A DNA stretch of 64,000 nucleotides, taken from assembly GCA_965153455.1 (NCBI GenBank), contig OZ234493.1, forward strand, positions 2,790,001-2,854,000, read 5' to 3'. The stretch comes from Sphagnum compactum. Lineage: Eukaryota > Bryophyta > Sphagnopsida > Sphagnales. A program made the position numbers and the translations under genes. Positions within the stretch are counted from its first letter, which is position 1; each line of letters begins with the position of its first letter. Positions 10,911 through 22,102 of this stretch are shown in pieces. The notes beneath the pieces are model-generated. The model was not told the origin of the DNA. It made no database searches and was given only the letters and a program-made list of their open reading frames with translations.

Positions 10911-12982
10911 AATGTTGAATTTTTTTTAGAATTATCATGTTTTTGTGCAATTTTGTTATTTTTGAACATTAAAAATTATTTTTGAAATAATAAAATAATA
11001 ATAACCGGTATGTGAAAATTGGCTTTGAAAACTGACTAATATGACAGGTTGGAAAACCGGCGCTTTGAAACCTGGGTAAAAATGTTTTTTGCAAATTTTT
11101 GAAACCTTGCACAGATCTTTAAAAAATGAAAATAAAATTTTAAAAAAAAATTGAGCTAGGTCTTTCAAAACAATCTCATTCCCAAACTTGGTGGCTATCA
11201 TAAAAAATAGAGACCCGCCCAACACTAGTAGATAGGTTGGTGAACGACCAGTTAAGAATTGAAACAAAGTCGAATCCTCACACATTGTTTGTTTGATTCT
11301 GAAACTCAACTAACATTTTTAGCCCTTCACTTAGCGCTTCCAAGGCTACAAAAACCTTTCCATTCCATAAAGGAATGGGCAAAATATGGGGTGTTTAGTT
11401 TAAGGGGGTTCACTATTCGATGATGAATGACTTAAAACAAATTAAGATTTCGAGCTTAAGAACTTTGATTGTTGTTTTGCTTTTGGAACATAAAGACGTG
11501 TTGTAAAGCCCTAATTGATGCACCCATCAAGTTTTAAATCACTCAATGGATTAAAAATGAAGAAAATATGGGATTGGAACTATAGAAAGGTCTAGAGCTA
11601 ATTTTTCAAAAAAATTGAAACAAACTATGAGTCGTCCTCTTCATAGGTTCTTTGCGTTGCTCCTTTACTTTTAATGCTCAAAGAACATTTGTATCCATCT
11701 ACATTGCACATCTATTGACACAAAAATTGCTCAATTTGGCTACATAATTTTGAAAATACTGGAAAGTGTTTATGATATGTATGTGTTTGGTGATGGGCAG
11801 CTCTACCTTAATTAAACTTGGATGTGTTGTGCAGGGTCACATGCTCTAACAACATCTCCTTCACCCACAACCAATGCATGGGCTTATTATGGTTGTTTAC
11901 CACATCCAAAATAGTGTCCAGATTATTTTCTAATTCTCCCACATAAACATAAAGTGTTAAATAGTGTAAAATGTGCAAGAAAAATTAAATGTCACCCCAT
12001 GGTTTAGTTATTGTAACAAGTTAATCAAAGGCCATTATATATTTTTTGTTAGAGCATTGTGTCATGTGGATGTTTACAAGACCAAAGTTAATTTCACACC
12101 ATTTGAGTATTCTACTTCATTCAAATTAGTGTATATAAATCATTATAGTGTTTTGGGTGAACATGACCTTACTCTTGAATTGGTGCATGGTAAAAAATAA
12201 ATAGGTGCAACAAGTTAAATGTAACTTAGGCTCCAATGTAAATAGCACACACATTGTCAAAGGATGAAAGCCTTTTTTCAAGAAAAAATTGAGTGTATTT
12301 GATTTTGAGATCAAACTTTATTTATGCATAAAATTGAATGCGTTTCAATTAAAGACATGTGGTTTAATATTTTTGCATTAACATTTGAAATGGAAGTAAA
12401 TAAGATTTGAATTGGATGGATAACAATTTACCTTTAATCAATTTCCTCATTTATTTTGTGTAAAATATTTAAGATTTTTTGAAAGGGGCATGGATCCCAG
12501 GAAATTGGACATGATTAACAACATTTGGGGAACATGAGGAATCTAAGTGATGCAAAGTTTCAAACTAATGAAAGGAAAGACAAACTCCTAAACAAAAGTG
12601 CAAAGTGTGGGATCCAAATGGGAAGGACACAATAACATTTTTTTTGGTTTTGTGGTTCAAAAGGATTTTCGAACTTCTAAAGCATCTTTTGAAAAGGCTT
12701 GTGACTTTTTCATTTTGCATTTTTATTGAATAATCTTCATCTACAAGATTTTGTGAATTTTAAGAGGCACATCAATAGGAGAATCTAAACTACAATTGAA
12801 AACATGATTGCAATGGCAAATCAAACAAGGGCACAATAGACTAAACTATTAATACAAACTTCCCAAACTTAATATTTCAAAATATGAAAAGATGTGAGTT
12901 TAATGAACATCTAAATGAATTATCACAAATGTAAAATAATGGTTAAATGAAATGTGATGGTGCAAACACTTCAAAGCTTTGT
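10911..12982. other. AT-rich spacer, no gene seen
   Basis: Short open frames only, with no domain or splice logic. Its left part may contain the 3' non-coding end of the hAT element. No array or inverted repeat was recognised. Confidence 0.5.
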
Positions 12983-13763
12983 AAGGTGAAAGCACATTAC
13001 GGTGACCCCCTTTGGGGCACTTTTGGGTTTAGTATTATAATACATATAGTATAATTGTTCCAAAAGTATGGTACATTTAATTTTGGGTATCAATTTTGGT
13101 TTTTGGGCCTTACAATTATTATTTTTACAAAAATAATGTTATGTAATATTATTTTAAAAATAATGACAAATTTCATTATCTATATTGAAGGATCCATGAA
13201 TATATTTGTAGTATACATTAGTATAATAAGGCCATTGTTTCATGTTGATTACACTAATTTTAAAGATTCATTAATCATTTAAATAGTCAATTTTTTAAAA
13301 AATTAAAAATTGTCCCATTTAGCTATGTTTGTCATCTTCCATGAATGCGATTACTTGTCAAATTTTCAATTTACCACACATTTATAGCATCTTTGTTGAA
13401 AAAACTCATTTTTTGAGATGAAAACTCTCAAATTAATCACATGGTATCCGAACATGGTTCAATATATCTTCAATTTTCATAAAGATTTAAAATCATTTAA
13501 AATTTTTTGGAGTATATTTTTGTTTTTTAGTACATAAGTACACTACATTGGTTTCAAAAAAATACTCCAATATCCCACTTTATAAAATGAAATGCAATAA
13601 TTTCTTTTATAATATCTTGCCTAGGTTATATTTTAACAAAATATGCAAAAGTATTGTGAAATTATTTCACAAATTTGAGGTGGGATACATTCAAACATGC
13701 ACACCCTGGAAAGTAGTACAATGTGACACCCCAAAAGGGGTCATCATAGTGTGCTTCCACCTT
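12983..13763. mobile_element. Non-autonomous TIR element, ~780 bp
   Basis: The left end reads AAGGTGAAAGCACATTACGG followed by TGACCCCCTTTGGGG. The reverse complement of the right end reads AAGGTGGAAGCACACTATGA followed by TGACCCCTTTTGGGG. This makes imperfect terminal inverted repeats of about 38 bp. The interior is AT-rich and contains no transposase-like frame. The structure fits a MITE or deletion derivative of a DNA transposon. A clear target-site duplication could not be assigned. Confidence 0.65.
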
Positions 13764-15159
13764 GTATTGTTTAATTAATTAAAGTTTTCACTAATGAATT
13801 ATTAAACAAAGGTAGAAAAACATGAATTAAGAGTGGGAAAAAATCTTGAATTATGATAATTATTATTAAAATAAAATGTTTCATGTTTCAACATAAGACA
13901 AAACATTAAAAAACAAAGGTTGTTGTTAAAAAAAAATTTAAAAGTAACAAATTAATGATCATGAAGTTATAATCACCATTATGCCGTAATGGTTGAAATA
14001 GAAATGAGATCTTGGAGCCACTTGAAACTAATTGAATAAAGCCTAATAATGAACTAGTAAACCCCTTTGTCACCTATTTGAGGGTCTTCAATTGAAAGGA
14101 TGGCCAAAAGTTTTTAATAAAAAAATTAAATGAAAGGAAATGTAAAAGTTCAAGAAAGTAACAAAATAATTAAGTAGGATAGGCAATATAAAAATTAATG
14201 AATTGTGACCCAAAAGGACATTAAACATCTTATATAAGCTAAAAGAAAAAATGCATTTTTTAGCATGTTTTAGCCTTTAACAATAAAATTTTGATAAAAT
14301 ATGAATTGAAAATGCAACAAATACCATTGGAACAACTTGGATCCTCTAATAATATCTCAATGTTACCATAAATACCAAGGTGAACAAAATTATTAAAGTT
14401 GAAAACTTGATTAGGGACCATACCAGGTTTTTTCAAGGTTTTTAATTAGTTGAAAATAACAATTTTGTGCGCTACATAACCATGGAAGACAAATTATGAT
14501 GTGAATTTGATTAGGGTAAACTTACAATATAATTTTTTTTTAAAAGTTTCAATTGCTCCTTCCAAGGCCCTAAAATGAATTAATTAAAATAAGGGATTTT
14601 GCCTAAAAGGTAACCTTGATGAGTTCCATGAACAATGGAATGATAATGATGTCAACATGATATGATTACTTAGAATATAACATAAAAGATATTTTCAAAT
14701 ATAAAAAAGAAAGTAAAAGGATGATTTTAACAATGCCATCTTTAGTAACCCACAATTTTTGAAACAAAACAATTTTGAACACTAGGTTGAAGGGGTTCAA
14801 CACATCCACTGGAAGAAACATTAACATCTCTTTCAATGAAATTTTCTAAAACTTATTTAAGTTTCCAACATCATTTTGGTTTAAATGAGTAATTTAATCA
14901 TCTAGTTGTTTATCATCTTTTTGTAAATTTTTGTTAAAAAAATATAATATAGTTCATGACATCAAAAGTATGATATGATCAAATTCTGAAATTGTACTTA
15001 ATATTTAAAGAATTTATTAACTCTCAAATGTGGCAATATTGGAACCATGAAGACAAAACACGGATAAGTTGAGCATATGTTAGTAGGCTCAGGGTAGCGA
15101 GGTTTAAGGTTTAGAAGGATTAAAAGAAGAGTAACACATTTATAAGCATTGAAAAATAT
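13764..15159. other. AT-rich spacer, no gene seen
   Basis: Poly-A/T-rich sequence with frequent stops in all frames. No repeat structure, RNA gene or domain was recognised. Confidence 0.5.
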
Positions 15160-15960
15160 TGGAGAAGGAAGGAAGCAAGGGCATTTAGGGGGTAAGAGGA
15201 AAAGTTAAAAAGCGGGGAAGAGAAGAGAAAAGATAGGAAAATATATATAAGAAAGAAAGAAATAGGTAGTAGGGTTTAGGGTAATGGAAGAAGCGAGGGG
15301 GGTGTTGAACGGGAGGAACAGAGACGTCGCGATGGAGAGCAAGTCGTGGGAACAAACAAGAGGGGAAGGTGCAGGCCCAAAAGTCAAGGAAGGGAACAAA
15401 TTCGAGGGAAGAGGGGGCACATATAGGGAAGAGGAAGTGGGAAATAAAAAGATTTTTTTTTTTGAAAAAACGTAAAAACAAAAGGAGAAACAAAGAATTC
15501 GGGCGGGGAGTTAAAAAATGCGGGGGAAAGGGAGGCGCAAAAGGAAGGGAACGAAGGGCAGAAAACCGGGTGGAGAAGTTGGCGCAGAAAGGGGGGGAAA
15601 AGAAAATAGAAGAGGGGATGCAAATGTGGGAGAAAATAGAATGTAAAGGCGAGAGGAAAAAAACGGGAAGAAAGGGGGCAAGAAAGGTAATAAAAAGGCA
15701 GGATAAAAGTAGGGCAAAAGGGGAGGAAAAAGGGGGCATAAAGGGGGGGGAGAGGGATCAGCCAGGCACGGGATTGGTGAAGAAAAAGGGGGCAGAAAAG
15801 GAGATGCAAAACCTGATAGGGAACGCTTAAAAAAAGGGTGAAAACAAAGATGCAAAACTAGGTGAGGAAACGGGTAAAAAACAAGGTAGAGAAAGAAAAA
15901 CGAAAGCCCGCAACGAAAAAAAATTAAAAATAATAATGTAAAAAGAGGTCGTAAAACCAA
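15160..15960 (+). repeat. ~800-bp polypurine (A/G) tract
   Basis: The plus strand is overwhelmingly A and G, with runs such as GGGGGGGGAGAGGGA and AAAAAAGGG. Long open frames on both strands here give Lys/Gly/Arg-rich or Phe/Pro/Leu-rich low-complexity translations and are composition artefacts. Strand-asymmetric polypurine DNA can form triplex (H-DNA) structures; that is a possibility, not something shown here. Confidence 0.8.
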
Positions 15961-15969
15961 ACAACAAAA

Positions 15970-16560
15970 CCCAAGGTTTAGGGTTTAGGGGTGTTCCCAC
16001 CAAATTTGGATTTTTTTTTGTGTTTTGAGGTGACCTAGCCCCCCATTTTCGAGGGTTTTAATTATCGTGGTATGTTTATTTTTACCTAATACTGCACCAT
16101 TTGTAAGATATAAGGGTATGAAATTTCAGGGGGGGCGGATAGATGAAGGCGTTTAAAGTTAATTATTATAGAATTTGAAAGTTTTGAGGTGATGTACCCC
16201 CTTATTTTCAAGTGTTTTGATGCTAATGGTGTGTTTATTTTTATCTAAATGTGTAGAATTTGGAAGATATAGAACGTTTAGGGTTTAGGGTTACATGGGC
16301 GTTTCGATTTAATTGCATTTTTTATTTTGGGATTTTGAAGTGACCTACCCCCCATTTCAAATGTTCTAATTTTGATGGTGTGATAACATTTCCTTAATCG
16401 TTCACCATTTGGAAGATATGGAGGGTTTGACTTTGAACTGGTTGGTTGACTTTTTTTTATTTTGATAGAATTTGACAGTTTGGAGATGATCTACCCCTAT
16501 ATTCTCAAAGGTGGTATGATAATGGTGTTTTTATTTGTATTTAAAGTTTTGCCCAAATTA
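15970..16560 (+). repeat. ~150-bp tandem repeat with embedded telomere-like motifs
   Basis: Four diverged copies start near 16021, 16181, 16331 and 16478. Each opens with GTTTTGAGGTGACCTACCCC or a variant, followed by ATTTTCAA, a GATGGTGTG(T/A)TT-type segment, TTTATTTTTA and TTTGGAAGATAT. TTTAGGG doublets occur at ~15975 and ~16277; they resemble the plant telomere repeat but are too short to be a relocated telomere array. Confidence 0.75.
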
Positions 16561-16671
16561 TTGATTGGCACCTTAGTTTTACCAAATTTATGGACTTATG
16601 CGAAATTTTGCCCAAATTTTAGAGGTCCACTTTAATGTTGCCAAATTTATGGAATCATGTCAAGTTTTGTC

Positions 16672-16908
16672 CATTACAACAAACCAATGAATCTAATAAC
16701 ATAGCATTGAAATGAGAAACAAAATAAGAATTACACATACATGGCATTTACAAACATTTACAATTATTTAAAAAGACTAAGTGAAAGGCATTTACATGAT
16801 AAATTGAGGAATTTGACAATTCTTGAAAAGAATAGAAAAAAGGGGAAAAAGATAGAAGAAAGTAACAAAGAGGATTGCTCTTATATTCTTTTGTAAAGAG
16901 AGTATCCT
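16672..16908 (+). repeat. Dispersed direct repeat D1, copy 1 (partner 23917-24154)
   Basis: About 237 bp matching 23917-24154 in the same orientation at high identity. Shared anchors are CATTACAACAAACCAAT, ACACATACATGGCATTTACA and TTGCTCTTATATTCTTTTGT. The match starts and stops abruptly at both loci. The right boundary coincides with the start of the G-rich repeat copy that follows. Confidence 0.8.
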
Positions 16909-17427
16909 ATACATATGATATTGCCACTGCACTCATAAGGATAGGGGCTGGGGGCTGTTTGACCACAAAAAACCCATTGTAGTGGGGGGCTGTTTTTGTT
17001 GACTTCTTTTCACTTTTTATTACTTTTTTTAAGTAGTTGTAACTTTTGTAATTTATTTTTTACTGTTGAAGGGGGCATGGTGAGTTGTTTTAATTTATTT
17101 TTTGATTATCCAGGGGGGAGGGGGTGTGGCTTGATTTTATTTTTTTAATTTCTTTTACTATTGAGGGGGCAGGGGGGTGGAGGTTAATGTTTTTTCTCTC
17201 CTTCATATGATTTGTGGAAAGGGGAAAGGGGGGGGGGGTTAGTTTTTTTTTCTTAAAAACCTTTTTTTCATTGTTGAAAGGGGGGGGGAGTTAGGGTTCT
17301 TTTTCTTTTTCTTTTGATTTGTTGAAGGGGGAGGGGAGGGGGAGGGGGTCGATTTTTAAAAAAATTCATTATGGGGGGTGGGGTTGGTTTTACTGATTCA
17401 ATCTTAGCTAAATTAAATTAAATTAAA
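16906..17427 (+). repeat. G-rich direct repeat D2, copy 1 (partner 20203-20756)
   Basis: About 520 bp colinear with 20203-20756 in the same orientation. Shared anchors run from CCTATACATATGAT(A/C)TTGCC through CACTGCACTCATAAGGAT, GGGGCATGGTGAGTTGTTT and GGGGGGAGGGGGTGTGG to AATCTTAGCTAAA. It contains many runs of five or more G separated by T-rich stretches. The pair resembles LTRs in spacing (about 3.3 kb start to start), but no primer-binding site, polypurine primer or target duplication was confirmed. Confidence 0.75.
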
Positions 17428-20202
17428 GGGGGGGGGGGGGTTAGGGTTATGAGATATTTTTAAATTTATTGTTCAAGGTGGGTTTAGGGTTAGGTTGCAA
17501 TTTTTTTATTTTTTTTCCTCTCTCCATCCTCTTGGCCCCTTAAGCAAGATTTAATTTCGGTTTTGAAATTTCTAATGTTTGGGTTATTTGACTAAAAGGG
17601 AGTGAAGGTATGTGAGGATTTTTGTTTTGAATTTTGAAGGGAGGTGCACAAGAGGTGAAGGTTATTTTGGGAAAATGTAAAGGTGGAGGTGTTGAAATAT
17701 TATATTTGTTTTCCATAGACTGTGAAAGGTCAATGATATATATATTTTTTCCTTCAAGGGGACTTTTAACTTGCAAATGTTTTTTGTTTTGTTTTGGAAA
17801 TCTTCCAAAGGAAAGTGTTTTTCTTTTGGTATCAGGGGATCATAGGCTACCCCACGTTGGATTTTTCCTTTCTTCTTGTTTTTCTTGTTTGTCTTTCATT
17901 TTTTTCTTGATTTTTTTAAGGCATTTTTTCCCCTTATTTCCGTCCTCCCCTCTTTTTCCCTAATCCTCATTTTTTTTCCTTTTCTTCTTCTTTTTTATAT
18001 TCTTTTTTTCCTCTACTTACTTAGTGTTTCTTATTTTTTTTTTGCTGCATTTCATAATTGTACCTCTTTTTTTCTTTGTTTCTTTTTCATTTTACGTGTT
18101 TTATTTTTGTTATTTTCTATCATTTATCTCTTTTTTCCAAATTTTCTCAATTTGTGCTAATGTATTTTTATTTTTGATTTTTTATCTTTTTTTTGTTTTT
18201 GTAAGACACATTAAATGAATAATAGTGAACAAATACATGCAAGCTTGGAGAGAAAAGTTTATTTTATAAAGTTTTCAAAACCATCCTTACACTTTTAATT
18301 GGGTAAGTTGGAGATTTTCCTTTTTCATCAGTGCTTACTGTAAGACTTGGCTGGCAAAGAAGATACACCTCCAATTTTTGTGTAATTTAAGACTCCTGGA
18401 TGTTCTAGGTTTTTTTTTTAGCCTTCTTGAGGTATCTACTTTGATGGCGTGTGAGTGTGCATGTTGTATTATTGTTTAGTGAATGAAACAAACTTATGGA
18501 ACTTCTTCATACTTTTAATGTTATTTATAAGCATTTCACTTTTTTTTAAAAATTGAATTACATGTAAGCATTACAGATGGTTCTAAGGCTCACCAAGACC
18601 CACGAAAATGGCCATGCCTTGTCCTCGAAATCTTTAATTAAGATGCCTAAATAGCCTAGGGTCCTAAAATAAAAAGTTTGAAGGTTTAGGGTCTAGGGAG
18701 TTTAGGGTTAGTTTGTTAGCTTCCTGGATTTGTCTCAGTTTCCAATTTAGGGTTTACGATGATCCTGTGATTTTTTTTCTTCTTCTGCAGATGTCTTATG
18801 TTTCAGGTCCTTTCGTGATCTTGAAAAAAAGTTGTCCTCAAGTGTCTCAAAACTCTAATGTTCAGGATTTTGTTGTGTTTTTATTTCTAGCTTTCTAAGT
18901 TGTTGCTTTTGGATCAGCTTTCGGGGATGTTGTAAAGCAGGGGAGGAAACTTGCACACAGAGGGTGAGAGAGTTTGTGTGTTTTAGAAGCTCCCTTGTTC
19001 ATCAGAGAGGTTTGTTTGAAGGTATTTTCTAAAGGCTACTTTCTTGACATCTGTTGCTCCTGCTGATCCTTGCTTGATCATTGACTGTCTTTGTCTATAG
19101 TTTAGAGGGAAGAACAAAAGTTCAAGAAGCTCTCGAGTACAACCAAAGTTTGCCTTCCATTTGGCCTTGTTTGACGATTTCGCACTTGAATTTCAATGCT
19201 TGAGAACTGCAGAAAGAATACTGAAACAACAAATTGGAACCTTTCCACAATTGTTTTTAGTACTCATTTTTTTGTTGTTAACTAGCTAGCAGCCGCTTCT
19301 ATTTCCTGTTGCACTTTTTGCAGAGCTTAGAAGTGCCGCTGGTGCATTGTGAGCTCCTACAACATTTGGTTTTCTACCCTCCCTCTCCATCAGTTTCTCC
19401 TTTGTTGAGCTTTGTCTATCTCACACACAGTTTGTCAAACCTTGCCATTCTTTAGGAAATCTTTGATTTCTTGCTATTATTCTTCTCAACTTCTAGTGTA
19501 GGATTGTGTTTTTGACTCTCACTTTATGTACTTGCCACGCCTGCCCTATGGCTTAGAGAGCACCATATCTTAACAATTACACACCAATGGTATTTTTCTG
19601 TTGTTTGTTGCTTGTTGTTCATGGTTGCACTCTAGATACCCATGCCCCAAACTGTGAAATATAGGTCCATAAAGCGAGCTTCTGATAGAGCTATCCAAAC
19701 ACTTGTTGTATTCCTGTGCTCTGGATCACTTTGCCAAAACATAGCTCCACTTTGCCACAGCTCAGCTTCGGTGCTAATGAGATGCAACACTTTGTATCCA
19801 AGAATTAAAGGAATTAAGGATTTTCTCTATTATAAGGCAATACCCAAGTCCATGGCAACAAGTTGTGATCCTTCAGGCCATCTCCAAACCTTGGGGGTTG
19901 TGGTTGCCGATGCTGCTCTCCCCCCATTAATGTGTGCGCCCTGGTTGGCGGGGACTTAAAGTTGGTATAGAGTGTGGGAGTTGGGGATCTAGGTGGCTAG
20001 CTAACCATGGCATGTGTTTAGCATCCACTTTCTTGCTAGTTATTGCCAGGCCATGAGCAAGAACGGCAGCAACAACAATGTGGTGGTGTAACCAACTGTT
20101 CACACAATAGGCCTCATGGTAGTGCCACCATCGGCATGCACAACATGGTGCAGGCACACAATTATCGTAAAGATGTAGACTCTATGGACGAATTTCCAGC
20201 TG
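17428..20202. other. Non-coding interior between the two G-rich repeats
   Basis: Holds a pyrimidine-rich (T/C) stretch at about 17870-18210 on the plus strand and short TTTAGGG clusters near 17475 and 18685. At 18603-18690 is a fragment homologous to 22103-22180 (shared GGCCATGCC and AAATAGCCTAGGGTCCTAAAA). A somewhat more complex segment at 18700-20160 has short open frames but none with a recognisable domain. No gag, protease, integrase or reverse transcriptase was seen. Confidence 0.5.
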
Positions 20203-20756
20203 GCCTATACATATGATCTTGCCACTGCACTCATAAGGATGGAGGTTGGAGGCTATTTGACAACAAAAACCCCATTGTAGTGGGAGGCTGTTTGAACGTA
20301 GTGGGAGGCTTTTTTTGTTCACTTTCTTTTCACTTTTTGTTATTTGTTTTACTAGTTATACTTTTGTAAACTACTTTTTATTGTTGAATGGGGCATGGTG
20401 AGTTGTTTAAATTTTTTTTTTATTGTTCAGGGGGGAGGGGGTGTGGTTAATTTATTTTTAAAATGTTTTTTTAATGTTGAGGGGGCAAGCGGGGGGGGGG
20501 GGGGGTGGAGGTTAATTTTTTTTCTTTTTCATTTGACTTGTAGAAGGGGGACGGGAAGGGGGTTAGTTTTTTTTCTTAAATTTTTTTTTCATTGTTGAGT
20601 GGCTTGGGGGGGGGGGGTCAAGGTTCTTTTTCTTTTTATTTTCATTTGTTGAAGGTGGAAGAAAGGGGGAGGGGGTTGATTGTTTTTTAAAATTCATCAT
20701 GGGGGTGGGGGTTGGTTGAACTAATTTAATCTTAGCTAAAATAAACTAAATTTAAT
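20203..20756 (+). repeat. G-rich direct repeat D2, copy 2
   Basis: Same-orientation partner of 16906-17427. It differs mainly in homopolymer G and T lengths and in a small local duplication of the GTAGTGGGAGGCT segment near 20275-20310. Divergence between copies shows the duplication is not recent. Confidence 0.75.
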
Positions 20757-20876
20757 TGAACAAAACCTATACTTGGCTAAGTTAACTTGGATATGTCACT
20801 TTGTTTTAGATATAAATTTAAGATGGTTGTTTTTAAAATAAAATCAAGGAAATTAAAAGGTTTTTAAAATCTCAAT

Positions 20877-21058
20877 ATTATTCTACCAGCACAGTAGAAG
20901 GAAAATGGGTTTTTTCAACTTGTCCAATGTGATTATTTTTGTCCAAGGTTACTAATTTTTGTCGCATGCAATTTAAACACTAGTCACCTTGGACAAAAAT
21001 AGTCACTGAAGTTGGTTACAAAACCCCATTTTTTCTTCTAATTAGTTATTAGAATAAA
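20877..21058. repeat. Hairpin/foldback element, ~180 bp
   Basis: The left arm from about 20877 contains AGAAGGAAAATGGGTTTTTT and ATTTTTGTCCAAGGT. The reverse complement of the right arm (ending ~21058) contains AGAAGAAAAAATGGGGTTTT and the same ATTTTTGTCCAAGGT. Arms of roughly 75 bp enclose a ~30-bp loop, with mismatches. This fits a small MITE. Confidence 0.7.
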
Positions 21059-22102
21059 TAAATAAATAAATATATATATATAATTAAAAATTTGGAAAAT
21101 AGCACATGAGTGGAATAATTAAAACAACAAAACTACGTGTAAAAAAATACTTGCAATTTCCTAGAGGGGATCACAGTCCAAGTTGCCACATTACATGAAA
21201 AAACAAAATTCTAAAGTCGCCTTATTTAGATAATAGGTGCCAACAAGTCATCAAATTATAGGATGGATCCTAAATATTTTTTCTTCCCCCTTTCACCTTT
21301 ATCCACATCTAAACCTTAAACCCTAAGCCTTCTTATGCATGATTGCCAACCCACCTATTCCACAAATTTTGGGGGTGGGGGTGGGGGGAAGGGAAGCTCT
21401 GCTTGTATTTATACGAATATCTCCCATTTATCAAATTTTAAATATTAATTGTTGGATGGAAAAAAAATGCAAATTGGTACATAATCTAGTTGAGTGCAAT
21501 ATGAGTTGTGGAAACATGTATGTTGTGGACCCAACCATAGTTGCCATTCTTTAAAATTTCATTCAAAAATTGAAACTACCATTTATGTTCCAACACAAAC
21601 CATTTAATTCATATTCACTTTCAATAGTAGCTCAATACCCGTAATCAACATTTGAGCCTTTGGATAAGTTAACATTATAGATTCAAGTATGAAGTTTTTC
21701 TAACAATCCTGAAAGGAAAGGTCCATAAAATTTAACATGAACTTTTGTTTCTTCTTGCGAAATATGTATTTATTTTGATTTGAGAAGTAGTCAAATTCAT
21801 AATTTTCAAATTGACTCCATCATTTGAACTTCATGGAAAATAATGTGAAGTAAATTTTGGAATCCTTGACTTGAATATGTGACCATGGTTTTGTTTTTCA
21901 ATTTTGTGATATCAAATTTCGGGAAATTTTCCAAAAATTAGTCAAATTTATTCTAGAAACAAAAAAAAATCACAATTCTTTTCAATTCTTTTGTCAATGT
22001 GTAAACCACAATGGATATTTGGAAAAAGGGATTTGTAAGAGAAGTAATGATCAAACAAAAAGGATTGAATGAAATGAAAAGGGTATGATATGATATGGAA
22101 TA
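21059..22102. other. AT-rich spacer, no gene seen
   Basis: Contains an (AATA)/(TA) simple repeat near 21052-21082 and otherwise undistinguished AT-rich sequence. No domain-bearing open frame. Confidence 0.5.

Noticed and set aside
15185-15960. Several overlapping long open frames on both strands
   Set aside because: They arise from the polypurine composition, which excludes stops; translations are low-complexity Lys/Gly/Arg or Phe/Pro/Leu strings with no domain.
15970-16000. TTTAGGG doublets suggesting an interstitial telomere
   Set aside because: Only two or three units at each site; too short to indicate a former chromosome end.
17876-18218. Phe-rich hydrophobic open frames resembling membrane proteins
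   Set aside because: Product of a T/C-rich tract; no start context, no homology and no splice partners.
19642-20157. 105-residue plus-strand frame and opposite 76-residue frame
   Set aside because: No recognisable domain or neighbouring exon, and it lies in the interior between G-rich repeats. Insufficient support for a gene.
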